Source of the DNA: Dipteris shenzhenensis
Lineage: Eukaryota; Polypodiophyta; Polypodiopsida; Gleicheniales
Assembly (NCBI GenBank): GCA_047967505.1
Contig: CM106539.1
Length of the DNA stretch: 64,000 nt
Reading direction: 5' to 3' (one strand)
Below the pieces are notes generated by a model. The model was not told the DNA's origin, did not search any database, and was given only the letters and a program-made list of their open reading frames with translations. Positions 46,991 through 58,379 of the stretch are shown piece by piece. Each line of letters starts with the position of its first letter. The stretch's first letter is position 1. Both the position numbers and the translations under genes were made by a program.

Positions 46991-47695
46991 CTTGAGTGAG
47001 TGCTACAAGCAATGTATAAGAGATTTCAAAAGTTAGAAATGGTAATGATCAAAGCCATGGTAGCACACTAAGAACAGAGTAACCATCTCTATCCCATGAT
47101 ATATTTATGAAATTATTGAGGTGCAAGTTCCTTGCGAATCTCTCTACTCGAAAATCACATTTATTCATGCATTAAGATGTATAGAAGCCATACAAGCCTT
47201 TGGCCACAGCTAACTCCAAAGACTATGATAGTAATTAATAGGATTTCCAATATAAAGATAAAAGCAACCGAAATCTAAATCGTAGAAGCTTGCAAAACTT
47301 GGCAAAGCATTTTGAATGGGGAAGAAATCCCCATTGGTCCTAGAATTAGAGCTATACAATGGAACTTTCCAACAAAAAGCATCAACCCTATTTAGGCTTA
47401 CATATCTTGAATGTTTTTTATGGTTTGGAAAGTTGTAAGCACTTTTCATATTTTAATCATAAAAAATGAATCTCTTTCTCTTAAGGAGAGGTTTGGGGGA
47501 GGACGATTGGAAGATTGTGCATCGTTAGATTACAATGGATCATCATTCTGGGCCATTGGATGCCTCTTTTTTCAAAACTTTGCAACAGTGGTAGTTAGAA
47601 TGTGCATGCATGAGTTTGCATGCAAATTTGGTGTTCTGTTCCATGCAAATTTAGAGCATGCCTTCGATATATTCTTTCACTTGTGCTTCACAACA
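46991..47695. other. No recognised gene
   Basis: AT-rich DNA. A plus-strand frame at 47411-47737 runs into the subterminal repeats of CACTA B and looks accidental. Nothing else is seen. Confidence 0.35.
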
Positions 47696-47699
47696 AGAC

Positions 47700-48045
47700 A
47701 AAGCACCCACAGACGCGCACACAGATGCATTTACTGAACTTAAACAAAAGTTACGGGCGCGTCTATTTGCACGTCTATTTTTGCATCTAGAGACCCACAT
47801 CTAACAGTGCATCTATATAGCAGACATACACACGTATAGATGTGCATTTAGACGCGTAAATAGATGCTCTGCTTAAAATTTTAAAAAACAGACAGACGCA
47901 TCGTTAAACGCATGTATGGATGCGTTTTTAAACGGTCTTATAGACGTGTTTATAAACGCGCAAATGAACGCGTCTCGAACAGACAGATGCGCATATAGAT
48001 GCATTTATAGATGCACTAATAGACACGCTACAAAATATTTTTTTT
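47700..48045. repeat. Family B subterminal repeats
   Basis: TAGACGCGT, TAGATGCGTTT, AGACGTGTTTATAAACGCG and close forms recur about every 15-25 bp in both orientations. The same words occur at 49870-50065 and 50450-50870. Confidence 0.8.
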
Positions 48046-48252
48046 AAAATTTACAGAATGCTGTGTATGTTGTGTATGCTATATAGTTACAAGAATCCCA
48101 TTTCCACATTGTGTAATTCAATTCTTACAGCCAATCACATTTTAATTACAATTCCAAATAAAACATTACAACTCCAAAATGCAATAAAATTGAAAGCTCA
48201 AAAAGTGCTTGTATGTACATACAGGCACGAAGCTAAGCCACGTCATGTGGCT

Positions 48253-50343
48253 TCAAGTACAAAAAATAAGAGGAGTGTATATACAAGAGGCACGAAGCCA
48301 AGCCAGTGGCTTTAAGTACAAAAAAGAGTAGCTAGCACTACTTCTATGACTAATCCTCGCTCCCTTCCATGCTCCCTTCTGCACTCCCTTCTCCGCCTCC
48401 TTCCTCTCTTCTTCCTCATCGTCTTGTGCAGGGACCTGTAAACAAGGGACAACATATATCAATGTATGAAAAATCAAATCTTTACTTATAACATTGACAT
48501 TATTTAATTACTTTCAAATACCTCAGGGGCCGCTCCAGTAGCCTAGATATACTGCTCCTCAGTAATCAACCCGTCATGATAGAAGTGCTTCCATGTATCT
48601 CCTCTGCAATGGTAGCGGCGGTAGGCTGTCTCAACAGGAGTAAGGTATTTGCCCACGATATCAAGCTGCAAGACGACACAATTTGCGGAGGGGTTAGTAC
48701 AAAGAAACAATCTCCTAATAAACTACATAAGCAATATAATTTGAGATCGATACTTACAAATTGGGCCTCCCATGATTCAACACCCCCTACTCCAAAATGC
48801 ACGCTTCCACATTGCTCCATCTGGATCCTTTGTGCCTCCACATGCTGCAGACTAGGGTCCTCCCTCGCTGACTTCATTGCTTTCTTCCACTCACACTTGT
48901 GAGTGGTGTGGGGTGGGCCCCTTGGTGGTTGACCTCCCTCGAGCCTGGCAAGCTCCGCTAGTGCTGCCTCTTAAGCGAAGATCTTTTATTGCCAAGTATC
49001 GTAACAATCTTTGACTTGGCCCATTTATCTGTGAATTGACGATTGGGGGGGTTAGGATACCTAGAGTGAACAGCAGCGAGGGTCTCATTAGCCAACCTCT
49101 TTGGCTGGTCTTTGTAGTGGATAAAGCAATCTCTGTAATTGTTAGCAATTACAGAGCGCATGAAGGCCATGATGTCCTTTTCCCATGCATCCATCAAGAT
49201 GCCTCCTGTCTGACTGATGTCATAGAATATCGTACCATCACTCGGAGGCACATCTAAATCATCTGAATCATCATTGTCCCCACCACCACCCTTTCGAAAG
49301 CACTGTGCCATGCATCCCCCACTGCTCTCCCTGCTAGTACGCCTGCTACCATGTCGTGTCGAGCTAGTACATTGGCCAGCTGGAGACTGCACGGGACTAT
49401 GTGGACCACTCATAGCTAGAGAATCGAGTCTCGACTGCACAGGAGTACGTCAACGGCTCTGTGAGATAGAAGGACCTCCCAACGGCATGGGGGAAGGGGC
49501 ATAAGACGGCATGGCAGAAGGGGCATAAGACGGCATGGGGAAAGGGGCATAAGACGGCATGGGAGATGGGCCCGTACTGTGTAGCCGGCTAGGCTGTGCT
49601 GACTCTGTTGGGGTGATCTTAGCTAGTGTGGGGTGGTTTGGAGTCTATAGTGCCGACTCTTGGGGGGTGTTTAGAGTACCCGTCATATACCCGTATAACT
49701 CTGCAGGACTAGGAGGGTGCCCTAAAAGGTTATATAAGTCCCTAAAAATAGACTCCCAGAGATCAGGTGAGCCCGAAGCACTTCCTGGCCACATGATGAA
49801 CTGGAAAAAAGAAAAAAAGACAATTACTGATGAGCTGAGAAGAAAGGGGAAGGGAAGAAAAGATTACTGTCAGAATGCGTCTATACACGCGTTTGACAAG
49901 CACATCTATTTTCACGTATAACAGCCCATTTATAGACACGATTGTCTGTGTCTACAAACAGGCACGTCTAAAACCGCCTGTAGACGTGATTTTAGACGTG
50001 CCTGTAGATGCGGTTTTAGACGTGCCTATAGACATGCTCTGACAGACTGACTTTTCTAAAAAGTAGAAAAGGACATGCGCCCAACACAAAAACGTAACAC
50101 TGATACCAAAATCATGCGTTTCTTGGATACGAGAAAGTACAAATCCAAAGAGAGCAAACTTCCAAAAAAGATCAACTGTAAAAAGACTTACCTTGGATAG
50201 AGGTATGGAAGGTTCTTCTCCTTTTTCAAAATTGCTTCTCTTTCTTGTTCACCCTGTTCTCCTTTAAGCTTGGAAGTAAGTGTGGGTGCCTTCCTCTTAA
50301 GTGTAAGCTTGGAAGTAAGTGTGGGTGCCTTCCTCTTAAGCAT
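48253..50343 (-). pseudogene. TNPA-like gene of CACTA B
   Basis: Likely exons: 50343-50192 (MLKRKAPTLTSKL, duplicated in tandem; donor GTAAGT), 49800 to about 48757 (FIMWPGSASGSPDLWES, MPSYAP repeats, SDGTIFYDISQTGGILMDAW, MRSVIANNYRDCFIHYKDQP, RYPNPPNRQFTDKW, VEAQRIQMEQCGSVHFGVGG), about 48668-48525 (LDIVGKYLTPVETAYRRYH) and 48435-48253 (acidic, EDDEEEERKEAEKG-like). The domain order equals the plant En/Spm Transposase_24 proteins, here with the motif VHFGVGGVESWE. In-frame stops at four or more places mark it as inactive. It diverges from the TNP2 gene at 50927. Confidence 0.75.
49870..50065. repeat. Internal family B motif cluster, first block
   Basis: GTAGACGTGATTTTAGACG and similar words repeat within the intron between the first and second TNPA-like exons. 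Confidence 0.72.
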
Positions 50344-50449
50344 CAAAACTGTGGATCTACTAATAGCAAAGCAAGCAAGCCGCGCGAAGTATAAGTAATG
50401 TGAAGAAAAGCAAAGCGAGCACGCTTAAAGCAAATTTAAAAGCCCTGTC

Positions 50450-50870
50450 TATAGGCGCGTCTAATAGCATGTCTATACACATGCTCGGGGGGTCACTCAT
50501 CATATGTAACCGTATCACGTGAGTTCAACAGAAGGATATTTTTTATTTCTAAAATTTACAGAAATACATATACATAAGGGACTATTTAAACTAGTTTTGA
50601 GAAAAATTTACAAATTTGTATAGAAAAGGGGTACATTTTATTAATGAAAAATTTACAGATAAGGGATTTTAGAAATAGGCCTTGAATGCACGTGGTATAG
50701 AGGGTTTATACATAGTGACCCCCCCGAGTACACATGTCTAAATACACAGAGCAAACGCGGTTTTAGATGCACTTGTAGACGTGCACCACAGAACAGACAG
50801 ATGCGGTTTTAGACGCGCTTGTAGATGCGCACCACAGAATAGACAGACGCAGTTTTAGACGTGCCATAGA
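50450..50870. promoter_or_regulatory. Internal family B motif cluster upstream of TNP2, with MITE inside
   Basis: Words such as GCGGTTTTAGACGCGCTTGT lie within 480 bp before the TNP2 start at 50927. The hAT-like MITE 50484-50728 is inserted within the cluster. As in family A, the terminal motif is reused at the divergent promoter. Confidence 0.68.
50484..50728. mobile_element. hAT-like MITE, copy 2, with 8-bp target duplication
   Basis: 245 bp with ends CTCGGGGGGTCACT and AGTGACCCCCCCGAG, flanked by TACACATG at 50476-50483 and at 50729-50736. The interior matches copy 1 (22822-23067) almost base for base with scattered changes. It is inserted in CACTA B, so it is younger than that element. 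Confidence 0.92.
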
Positions 50871-50926
50871 GTTTAAAATTAAATATTTGAAGAAAAGCAA
50901 ATTTTTTTGGGTTGTTTGTTTGTAGG

Positions 50927-52659
50927 ATGTCTTCATCTTCAACAAGTAGCTCCAGTGAGGATGAATCCCTTCGTATCCACCATCGTGAAATGTGGTTGGA
51001 GCAAAAAATCAAATGTATGTGTGATCGATGTCGAGGAAACATGTATCGTGCATGCAGGATTACACTCAATCACATCTCAAAGCATGGAGAATGGGATGCA
51101 ACCGTAAACATAGTAAGTGTTAAAGAGTTAAGGTTGATTGAGATACCTATGGGTGTTCATATGTTTGAGTTATGATCCCGTTTTAATTTGATACAAGATG
51201 CAGTGCCACACCCGCATATGTTGCCCTATGCTCACCATGAGGAGGCGAAGCGTCAGCAATATGAGGTGGGATCTTCAGGAGGGACCGTTACGGATGAATG
51301 GAGTGATGGTGATAGTAGCCCTCTTCCATTACCTCATGAAGCCGTGGAGGAGGAGGTGTTTGATGATATGGTGTGGGATTTATATGTCCATCAAGGGAGG
51401 GATGATAGCATGGAGCAGGATGATCTTTTTACTGCAACATCGACTCCACTATTTGAGGGGTGCACATTCTCTATTCTACGTGCCTCCCTTGAGTTACTAA
51501 ACTTGCGAACCATCTATGGATGGAGCAATGCAAGTTTGAATGCAAAACTCAAGTAAGCTTTAAAGTCTATTTTGCAAACATGGTGAATTATGCTAGTGGG
51601 TCAATTACTCGAATGCTTTTCCTCATTTATGGTCTTCACGTACAGGCTATTGTGTAAAATGCTTCCAAGGGAGAATAAATTACCAACCTCAAGAGATATG
51701 GCAAGGCAACATGTGACCTCTCTTGGAGGATTAGATTACAAGTGCATCCATGCATGTGCCAATGATTGCATTTTGTTTCGTGGACTACATAAGGATGCAA
51801 GAGAGTGCCCTACTTGTGGCTCACTTGTGGAGAGGCAAGATATAGAGTAGATCTCAAAACTTTGGACGTGCCTCGTAAGGTTCTGCAACATTTTCCCATA
51901 ATCCCTTGCATCCAACATATGTTCAAGTGCAAATCCATTGCAAAGCTCATGTCATGGCATTCCTCCCATCGATCAACCGATGGCAAGTGGAGAACTCCCA
52001 CAGACTCTCCTGCGTGGAAGCATATTGAAGACACATGGCCAAGCTTCAAGGAAGAACCTAGGAGCTTGAGACTTGGATTGAGTATGGACGGTGTGAACCC
52101 ATTTGGTCTCAAAAGCACCTCTTATAGTGTATGGCCAGTGATATTGGTGAATTATAATCTTCCACCCTTTATGGCTATTAAGAAAGGACATGTTATGCTG
52201 TCCCTTCTAATTCCAGGGAAACATAAAGTCAAAAATCCTGATGTTTATTTGGAGCCTTTGATTGACGAGCTAGAGATACTTTGGAGAGGTATCGAGGAGC
52301 ATGATGTGAGCAGGCCTCCCTCGTCGTGAGATTTCAACTGCAAAGCAGTCTTGATGTGGACGATGCATGACTTCCTAGGCTATGGTGAGTGTTCAGGTAA
52401 GCATTGCACTCCTAATTATGAATAGGCAAAGGATGTGGCACCCTACACCCACCTTCAACTCTTAATTGCATCTATTGTTCAGGTCTCACTACATCGGGTT
52501 ACCATGCATGTCCTATTTGTGGTCCTTCGCTAGTTGCCTCATGGACAGACGCATTGAATAAGGTCATCTATGAGAATCACCATGGATTTCTCCCACCTGA
52601 TCATCCTAGATATGTTGCCCCTTGGAATGAAGTCCTCCCACAACACTTATTTCATTAAT
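50927..52659 (+). pseudogene. TNP2-type transposase of CACTA B, truncated
   Basis: MSSSSTSSSSEDESLRIHHR start, a C-x2-C...H zinc-finger-like block (CMCDRCRGNMYRACR), donor GTAAGT at 51113, an acidic exon 51198-51552 ending LLNLRTIYGWSNASLNAKLK, then the TNP2 core from 51648 (KMLPRENKLPTSRDMARQ, IHACANDCILFRG, CPTCG, VLQHFPIIPCIQHMFKCKSI, MDGVNPFGLKSTSYSVWP) and GYHACPICGP at 52500. An 11-bp tandem duplication (ACTTGTGGCTC repeated) at about 51812 shifts the frame; TGA at 52327 and a TAA near 52657 follow. DUF4218 and DUF4216 are missing because the element is cut at about 52660. Confidence 0.8.
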
Positions 52660-53416
52660 TTTGGACTCATATGTCTACTTTTGGACTATTCCTTAAAATC
52701 CTTCCCAACTGAAAAGTTTACTTTATGAAACTGTCATTCGAGAATCAAAAGTTTACTTTCTGGCACTATCATTTTCACATAAGACATTTCAAAATATCTC
52801 TCTACAATGTTGTACAAATAATGCAAAAACTACTATTAAATCCTAAATTTGTATTTCTTGTTTATAGGAATCATATTCTTAAAATAAAAAATCCGAGTTA
52901 TTAGTTTAAATCCATGAAAAACCATGCTATTGAGGATTCATAACATTTTAAAAATGTATACATAAGAGACCTGTAAGACTCTTTTTACTTTCAATGCAGA
53001 AAACTATAACACTCTTGAATATTCAAGAAATTAAAAGGTTTATATACACATGAGACATGATGGAAGCCTCTTTTGTACTCCAAAAAATAGCAATAGCTAT
53101 GCTTGCAATTTTACATTATCATGTCATAAGTTTTACAACAAATATTGCTCTGGATGAGTCTTTGTACAAAGGATCTCCTGTGGCCTTTTCAATAATTTAA
53201 TTTTTCCTTTACAATGAGTTTAGTACAAATGGGCGATCCAAACATTTGCTTGTTTGAATGTCCTTTTCTATCATGATCACAGAAATGAGCGATCCAAACA
53301 TTTGCTTGTTCAGAATGTCCTTTCTGTCATCACTTGTCGCTTGGGTGCCATCTTCATTCACTCTCATCTGACAACCACCACCACCTTCACTCTTTCTCGA
53401 TATTTGAATGGTGTTA
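52660..53416. other. No gene; 56-bp duplication
   Basis: AT-rich spacer. GCGATCCAAACATTTGCTTG occurs at 53232 and 53288 within a ~56-bp tandem duplication just beyond the 3' end of the next gene, probably in its 3' region. Confidence 0.4.
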
Positions 53417-56400
53417 TCATGGGCATTCTTCATTTGCGCTATCTCCTTCTACTTCCTCCCGGGCGAGCATCTTTGTGAACTCTGTAATGTGCGTAATAAT
53501 TGGTTGCGGTAATTTTATTTTGTCTTCTACATCATACCCCATGTGCTTCTTTGTTTTCTTTGACCTTGATTTCCAGGATACTATGACTGTCTCTGTGGAA
53601 AGTCTTGAAATTGCTTCATGGTTTGGGACCCATTCCTTTTTCAAACAACTACTATACAATGTACTGTTATCTTGGTTCTCCTTCCTGCCCCTTGGCTCAT
53701 ACCATACCGCTGTAAATGTTGTAGCTCTCCCCCGGTCATCCATGCTCACGTCAACTACTTTTGCAACCCAAAACTTCACGTTCTCATGTTCATCATCCGA
53801 TGGTCGAACTGCAACAAAACAATGGACATCTATGTCTATTTGTGGCATAAACTCTCTCTTCTTGGGTCCACAATATGGACGTGGGAGCAACGATTCAAAC
53901 TCATTTTCAAAGAGACCACATGCTGGACGCAAGTCATTACCAACATTTGGCCAAAATAAAGGCCGTTCTGCCTTAATATCATCTTCTCGCATTTTTGCAA
54001 GGTCCTTTATCAATTGGTAGGTCTTGCTAATTACAACAGTAGTGTGTTCCTTCCAAGAGGGCTTCCAATCAGGAAATCTCTGGAGCATTTCCTCTTTGTA
54101 TGCAATAAAAGCTTTTAAGCCTTCTATTTCACCTTTGGATTTCTCGCTGAATTCTTTTATAGGAGCCCATGTTGGATGCATTTCTTTGCTTGGGATTGAA
54201 GTTAAGAGAGAGTAAGGTTCTTCAGGTTCCCATTTTGTATCAAGAGAATAGTGTTGCCATTGCATCACTAGTTTTTCATCCTTTAAGAAAAATCGAAAAT
54301 ACTGTGGAGCGCTATGACCAATCAGGGCATCACCACCTTTTTGTATGAAAGGTAGAATAAAGCTCTTCCAATCATACATCCTCTCAACCATTGAGCATAT
54401 TGTTCCTTCCTTATGGCCACCAACTTGCCTCCCGCATTTTCTTATCAAGTCATCCATTGTCTCCATGTCCTTGTGTTTTAGTTCTCTTGAAACTGTGCTA
54501 AATACCTGATCGATATCCTCATGTGTGTGCCCAACCAACAAAAACCCAACTTCAATCTCATTGAAGATTCTATGAGCGATTAGCATTGAGCAAAATGCAA
54601 AGAAGAGTACATTCTTATTCTCTCGTCCGCAATTGTCTACTTGTATTCTCAAAGTTGCTGGTAGGCGACCTTTTTCTGCATGTACATTGTGAATTGCCTT
54701 CATAACGGATGTTATAACTTGATTGCTATCGTGTAGATGCAAGGAATCAATCCATATGTCTGCAAAAAACTTAAATCCGTGCACTAACACTCCACATAGA
54801 TGTGTCCTTAAAAAGTATTTGCCTTGTAGCTTAGGTGGAGTGTTAACGAATCGAGGTAATGTTGTTGTATTTTGATCCATACCATCTACAATAATGCACA
54901 TGTACTCATTTGGGTGAGAAATAGCTTGCTCCTTCCAAAATGCATATTTTATTCTAGAATGTCGAACAAGTCCATGATGAAATTCTCTCTTTCTTTTATA
55001 AGCTTCTTTTTGTTCTGGAGATGTTGCACTCTCAAGTGCTTGCTTTAGATCATCACAGTCGTTGCACTTTGACATTTTTTGCCTCTTTGGGATTTTAACA
55101 TGTCCAAAGCTTTTTTTCCAAAGAGTATACAAAGTATGAAAAGATGCCGGTGCATGCCCTCTTTGCCTCTGTGTTTCTCCAATAGAGTTAAATACTTCTT
55201 TTTTGGTCAAACCTATCGGAAGATGCATTTCTGATAGGTGGGGTTGCGGTAAAGCATTTTCATAAATGTAATCTTTCAAAATTGCTGTTGTCGCAACCGT
55301 TGAGGCTCTTGTTTTGGGCCTTCCTATGTTTCCATGAATGTTAAATTTAACTCCATACTTTGCTTTATTAGCCAAATTCCAATATGTGCCATGTGATAAT
55401 CCTGTAATAATGCAATATGCATTATTGCATATACTTTTTCCATTTATAAGAGGCCTTATTTGATGTCCTGAACTTCGCCTTCTCTTATCATTTACAAGAA
55501 AGCAAGACAATCTCGTGAGTAGGTATTCATTTCTTCTGCTTCCTTTCCTTTGCCAGACATGTTCTCTATAACCCTTGATGTCATGTAAGTTAATGGATCG
55601 CATACATGTATGCTTACAGCATGTAGATCGCATTGCTTTTAGCATAACATCTTCATTCATTACTCTTATTCTCTTTGGTTGCTTTTCTGGATCTGCCTGC
55701 ACTCGTTGTCTTTTCATGCATCTGTATGTCCGTTTTGGGACCTTCTGTTCATTCTTATTTGGATTTGTGTAGTTCTCCTTGTAAGATTTATTTGTCACGT
55801 TGTTTTCATGAGATGTTGCATCCTTGATCTTATCACTCTGACAGTCAAATACTGAATATTCCTTTGTTGATGTCATCCTTGCTTTTGATACACTCGTCAA
55901 ACCATTTGTAACATTTACAAGTTCACAATCAAAGTCAAACACCGAATAGTCCTTTGTTGATCTCATCCCTACTTTTGATACAATCGTAGAACCACTTGTC
56001 ACAATGGCATTAGAGTGTCCCGAATGATCTTCAAACTCATCTATTCCTGAGAGAACATCACTCATTGATGCACTTTCTATGGATTTCATAACTCCATAGT
56101 CAGTGGTGATAGAGTGTCCAGAATGATCTTCAAACTCATCTATTCCTGAGAGAACATCGCTCATTGATGCACTTTCTATGGATTTCATAACTCCATAGTC
56201 TTGAAACTCCTCTACTCCAGAGAGAACATCACTCATTATACTATCGTGCATGATTTCCATAATTCCATAGTTACCTGCTTTGACTCCAAGAACTTTATCA
56301 GTATCCATGAAGCCATCCATGCTTGAAGATATAACACTTTTCACATCTTTGCCCAAGTTCTCAATGTGCATGAACTCATCCACCCCGGATAAGGCATCAC

Positions 56401-57178
56401 TTGTGAAATATTTTTCTTTCTCGGTACCAATGAACTCATCGACTTCTGATAAGACGTCAGTGCTATAGTTGAGTGCATTGGAATCATCCATCTCTGAAGG
56501 AATAGAGCTTGGTACATTGGCATATTCTTTCAATTCTTTGATGTTGTAGTATACATTATGTTTATCATTAAAAACCACATGCCGAGTCTTTCCAATCTTT
56601 AAAAATTGCATGCTCCATCTCAAATCCTTACCTACCTCATAGTAGGGACCATCCAATGACATTGAGTTATCATCCATACCATCATCAGTAACTTTTTGAA
56701 TTCTCATCTGCGCAAATGTCCAGTGTTCAACTTGTTCAAATCCCAAGACTTGACCTTCTGCTACATACTTATTTGTGAATGATAACATTTGTAAAATATC
56801 TCCCACTCTAAAATCCAAAGATATGCACTTTGTATTCCTGATGACATGTGTTGGATAAGTCTCATCTCTGTCCCATGCAATAAATGCTTTGTTGGAAGTA
56901 TTATAGGGCATAACATCTCTAAGGATTTCCATATCCCCACACTTATGGTTTAGCTCAACATGTGCACTAAGAATCCTTGATACGATAACCGCTACCTTAT
57001 CTTCGCCAAGTCTTCTAAAGTGACAAATAGAATTTGGATCACTTTCATGGATTGTAGCAAATGCAACTACTTCTCTTTTGCAACATAAAATCACCTCCAT
57101 CCCTGGAATAAATTTTGTAGCCATCTCCTTTGTGAGTTTCCTTTGCAAACAAGCTGTAACAACCATTATAAAGAACAT
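53417..57178 (-). CDS. Large DUF7869-type protein, uninterrupted 1,253 codons
   Basis: The only long intact reading frame. Residues about 20-130 form a globular N-terminal domain (FIPGMEVILCCKREVVAFAT, YNTSNKAFIAWDRD). Residues about 230-400 are acidic repeats built on DVLSGIDEFEDH, with a 99-bp near-exact DNA tandem duplication (56022-56219). About 480-530 is basic with CCKHTC. About 700-910 is the DUF7869-like core: MSKCNDCDDLKQAL, then IVDGMDQNTTTLP (about 763), RIQVDNCGRENKN (about 845), FLLVGHTHEDIDQVFS (about 882). The spaced D, D and D/E suggest an RNase H-like fold, so a transposase or a domesticated derivative is possible. A TTGTTACAG acceptor-like site at 57154 suggests the real exon starts there, with the first Met at 57124 or in a lost upstream exon; the telomere-type array begins only 60 bp upstream of 57178. 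Confidence 0.8.
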   Translation of the reverse strand: MFFIMVVTACLQRKLTKEMATKFIPGMEVILCCKREVVAFATIHESDPNSICHFRRLGEDKVAVIVSRILSAHVELNHKCGDMEILRDVMPYNTSNKAFIAWDRDETYPTHVIRNTKCISLDFRVGDILQMLSFTNKYVAEGQVLGFEQVEHWTFAQMRIQKVTDDGMDDNSMSLDGPYYEVGKDLRWSMQFLKIGKTRHVVFNDKHNVYYNIKELKEYANVPSSIPSEMDDSNALNYSTDVLSEVDEFIGTEKEKYFTSDALSGVDEFMHIENLGKDVKSVISSSMDGFMDTDKVLGVKAGNYGIMEIMHDSIMSDVLSGVEEFQDYGVMKSIESASMSDVLSGIDEFEDHSGHSITTDYGVMKSIESASMSDVLSGIDEFEDHSGHSNAIVTSGSTIVSKVGMRSTKDYSVFDFDCELVNVTNGLTSVSKARMTSTKEYSVFDCQSDKIKDATSHENNVTNKSYKENYTNPNKNEQKVPKRTYRCMKRQRVQADPEKQPKRIRVMNEDVMLKAMRSTCCKHTCMRSINLHDIKGYREHVWQRKGSRRNEYLLTRLSCFLVNDKRRRSSGHQIRPLINGKSICNNAYCIITGLSHGTYWNLANKAKYGVKFNIHGNIGRPKTRASTVATTAILKDYIYENALPQPHLSEMHLPIGLTKKEVFNSIGETQRQRGHAPASFHTLYTLWKKSFGHVKIPKRQKMSKCNDCDDLKQALESATSPEQKEAYKRKREFHHGLVRHSRIKYAFWKEQAISHPNEYMCIIVDGMDQNTTTLPRFVNTPPKLQGKYFLRTHLCGVLVHGFKFFADIWIDSLHLHDSNQVITSVMKAIHNVHAEKGRLPATLRIQVDNCGRENKNVLFFAFCSMLIAHRIFNEIEVGFLLVGHTHEDIDQVFSTVSRELKHKDMETMDDLIRKCGRQVGGHKEGTICSMVERMYDWKSFILPFIQKGGDALIGHSAPQYFRFFLKDEKLVMQWQHYSLDTKWEPEEPYSLLTSIPSKEMHPTWAPIKEFSEKSKGEIEGLKAFIAYKEEMLQRFPDWKPSWKEHTTVVISKTYQLIKDLAKMREDDIKAERPLFWPNVGNDLRPACGLFENEFESLLPRPYCGPKKREFMPQIDIDVHCFVAVRPSDDEHENVKFWVAKVVDVSMDDRGRATTFTAVWYEPRGRKENQDNSTLYSSCLKKEWVPNHEAISRLSTETVIVSWKSRSKKTKKHMGYDVEDKIKLPQPIITHITEFTKMLAREEVEGDSANEECP

Positions 57179-57240
57179 TAGTCTCTTCTCAATAATCTAC
57201 TTTATTAATGATTTAAAAATCCAGAACGCGTTTGAAAATT

Positions 57241-58310
57241 TAATTAGACACTAACCAATAACAACCGTAAACCAATAACAACCCTAAACCCTAAACCCTA
57301 AACCGTAAACCAAAACAACCCTAAACCCTAACCAATAACAACCCTAAACCCTAAACCCTAAACCCTAAACCAAAACAATCCTAAACCCTAACCAATAACA
57401 ACCCTAAACCCTAAACCCTAACCGCCAAACCCCAAACCCTAAACCCTAACCCCCAAACCCCGAACCCTAACTCCCAAACCCTAAACCCTAAACCCCAAAC
57501 CCTAAACCCTAACTCCTAAACCCTAAACCCTAACTCCCAAACCCTAAACCCTAAACCCTAACTCCCAAACCCTAAACCCTAAACCCTAACTCCCAAACCC
57601 CAAACCCTAAACCCTAACTCCCAAACTCGAAACCCTAAACCCCAAACCCTAAACCCTAAACCCTAACCCCCAAACCCTAAACTCTAAACCCTAACTCCTA
57701 AACCCTAGATCCTAAACCCTAAACCCTTAACCCTAACCCCCAAACCCTAAACTCTAAACCCTAACCCCCAAACCCTAAACCCTAACACCTAAACCCTAAA
57801 TCCTAAACCCTAAACCCTAACTCCCAAACCCTAAACCCTAAACCCTAAATCCCAAACCCTAAACCCTAAACCCTAAACCCTAAACACTAAACCCTAAACC
57901 CTAAACCCTAAACCTTAAACTCTAAACCGTAAACCCTGAACCCTAAACCCTAAACCCTAAACCCTAACTCCCAAACCCTAAACCCTAAACCCTAACTCCC
58001 AAACCCTAAACCCTAAACCCCAAACCCTAAACCCTAAACCCCAAACCTTAAACCCTAAACCCTAAACCTTAAACTCTAACTCCCAAACCCTAAACCCTAC
58101 CCCCAAACCCTAAACCCTAAACCCTAACCCCCAAACCCTAAACCCTAAACCCTAAATCCTAAACCCTAAACCCTAAACCACCAAACTCTAAACCCTAACC
58201 CCCAAACCCTAACCCTCAAACCTTGAACCCTAAACCCTAAACCCTAAACCCTAACTCACCAAACCCCAAATCCTAAACCCAAACCACGAAATCCTAAACC
58301 TTAAATCCTA
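57241..58310. repeat. Interstitial telomere-type array (CCCTAAA)n
   Basis: About 1.07 kb of CCCTAAA, the Arabidopsis-type plant telomere repeat in C-strand orientation, with variants CCCTAACTCCCAAA and CCCCAAA and ending in more diverged copies. In this orientation a chromosome end would have its body to the right. Variant units are scattered throughout, so it is not a fresh telomere. Confidence 0.95.
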
Positions 58311-58379
58311 TGAGTGTTTTCAAGTAATATCATTTATTTAAGTAATAGTTTTAATTAGAATTCATAAGTAATAGTGGAA

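Larger units (their letters stand above)
47696..52660. mobile_element. CACTA transposon, family B, right part missing
   Basis: A subterminal motif block at 47700-48045, a TNPA-like gene on the minus strand (50343-48253), a central region with the same motif, and a TNP2 gene on the plus strand from 50927 that stops after the GYHACPICGP exon near 52660. The divergent two-gene layout equals family A but the subterminal motif is different and the proteins are only distantly similar, so this is a separate lineage. I could not fix the left terminus; CACTTGTGCTTCACAACAAG at 47678 is one candidate. The right end is absent. Confidence 0.75.

Noticed and set aside
53334-54020. Plus-strand frames opposite the 1,253-codon ORF
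   Set aside because: Antisense shadows of a long coding frame with clear protein motifs on the minus strand.
57241-58310. A true chromosome end
   Set aside because: Variant repeats throughout and genes or repeats on both sides show an interstitial block; only an ancient end is possible.
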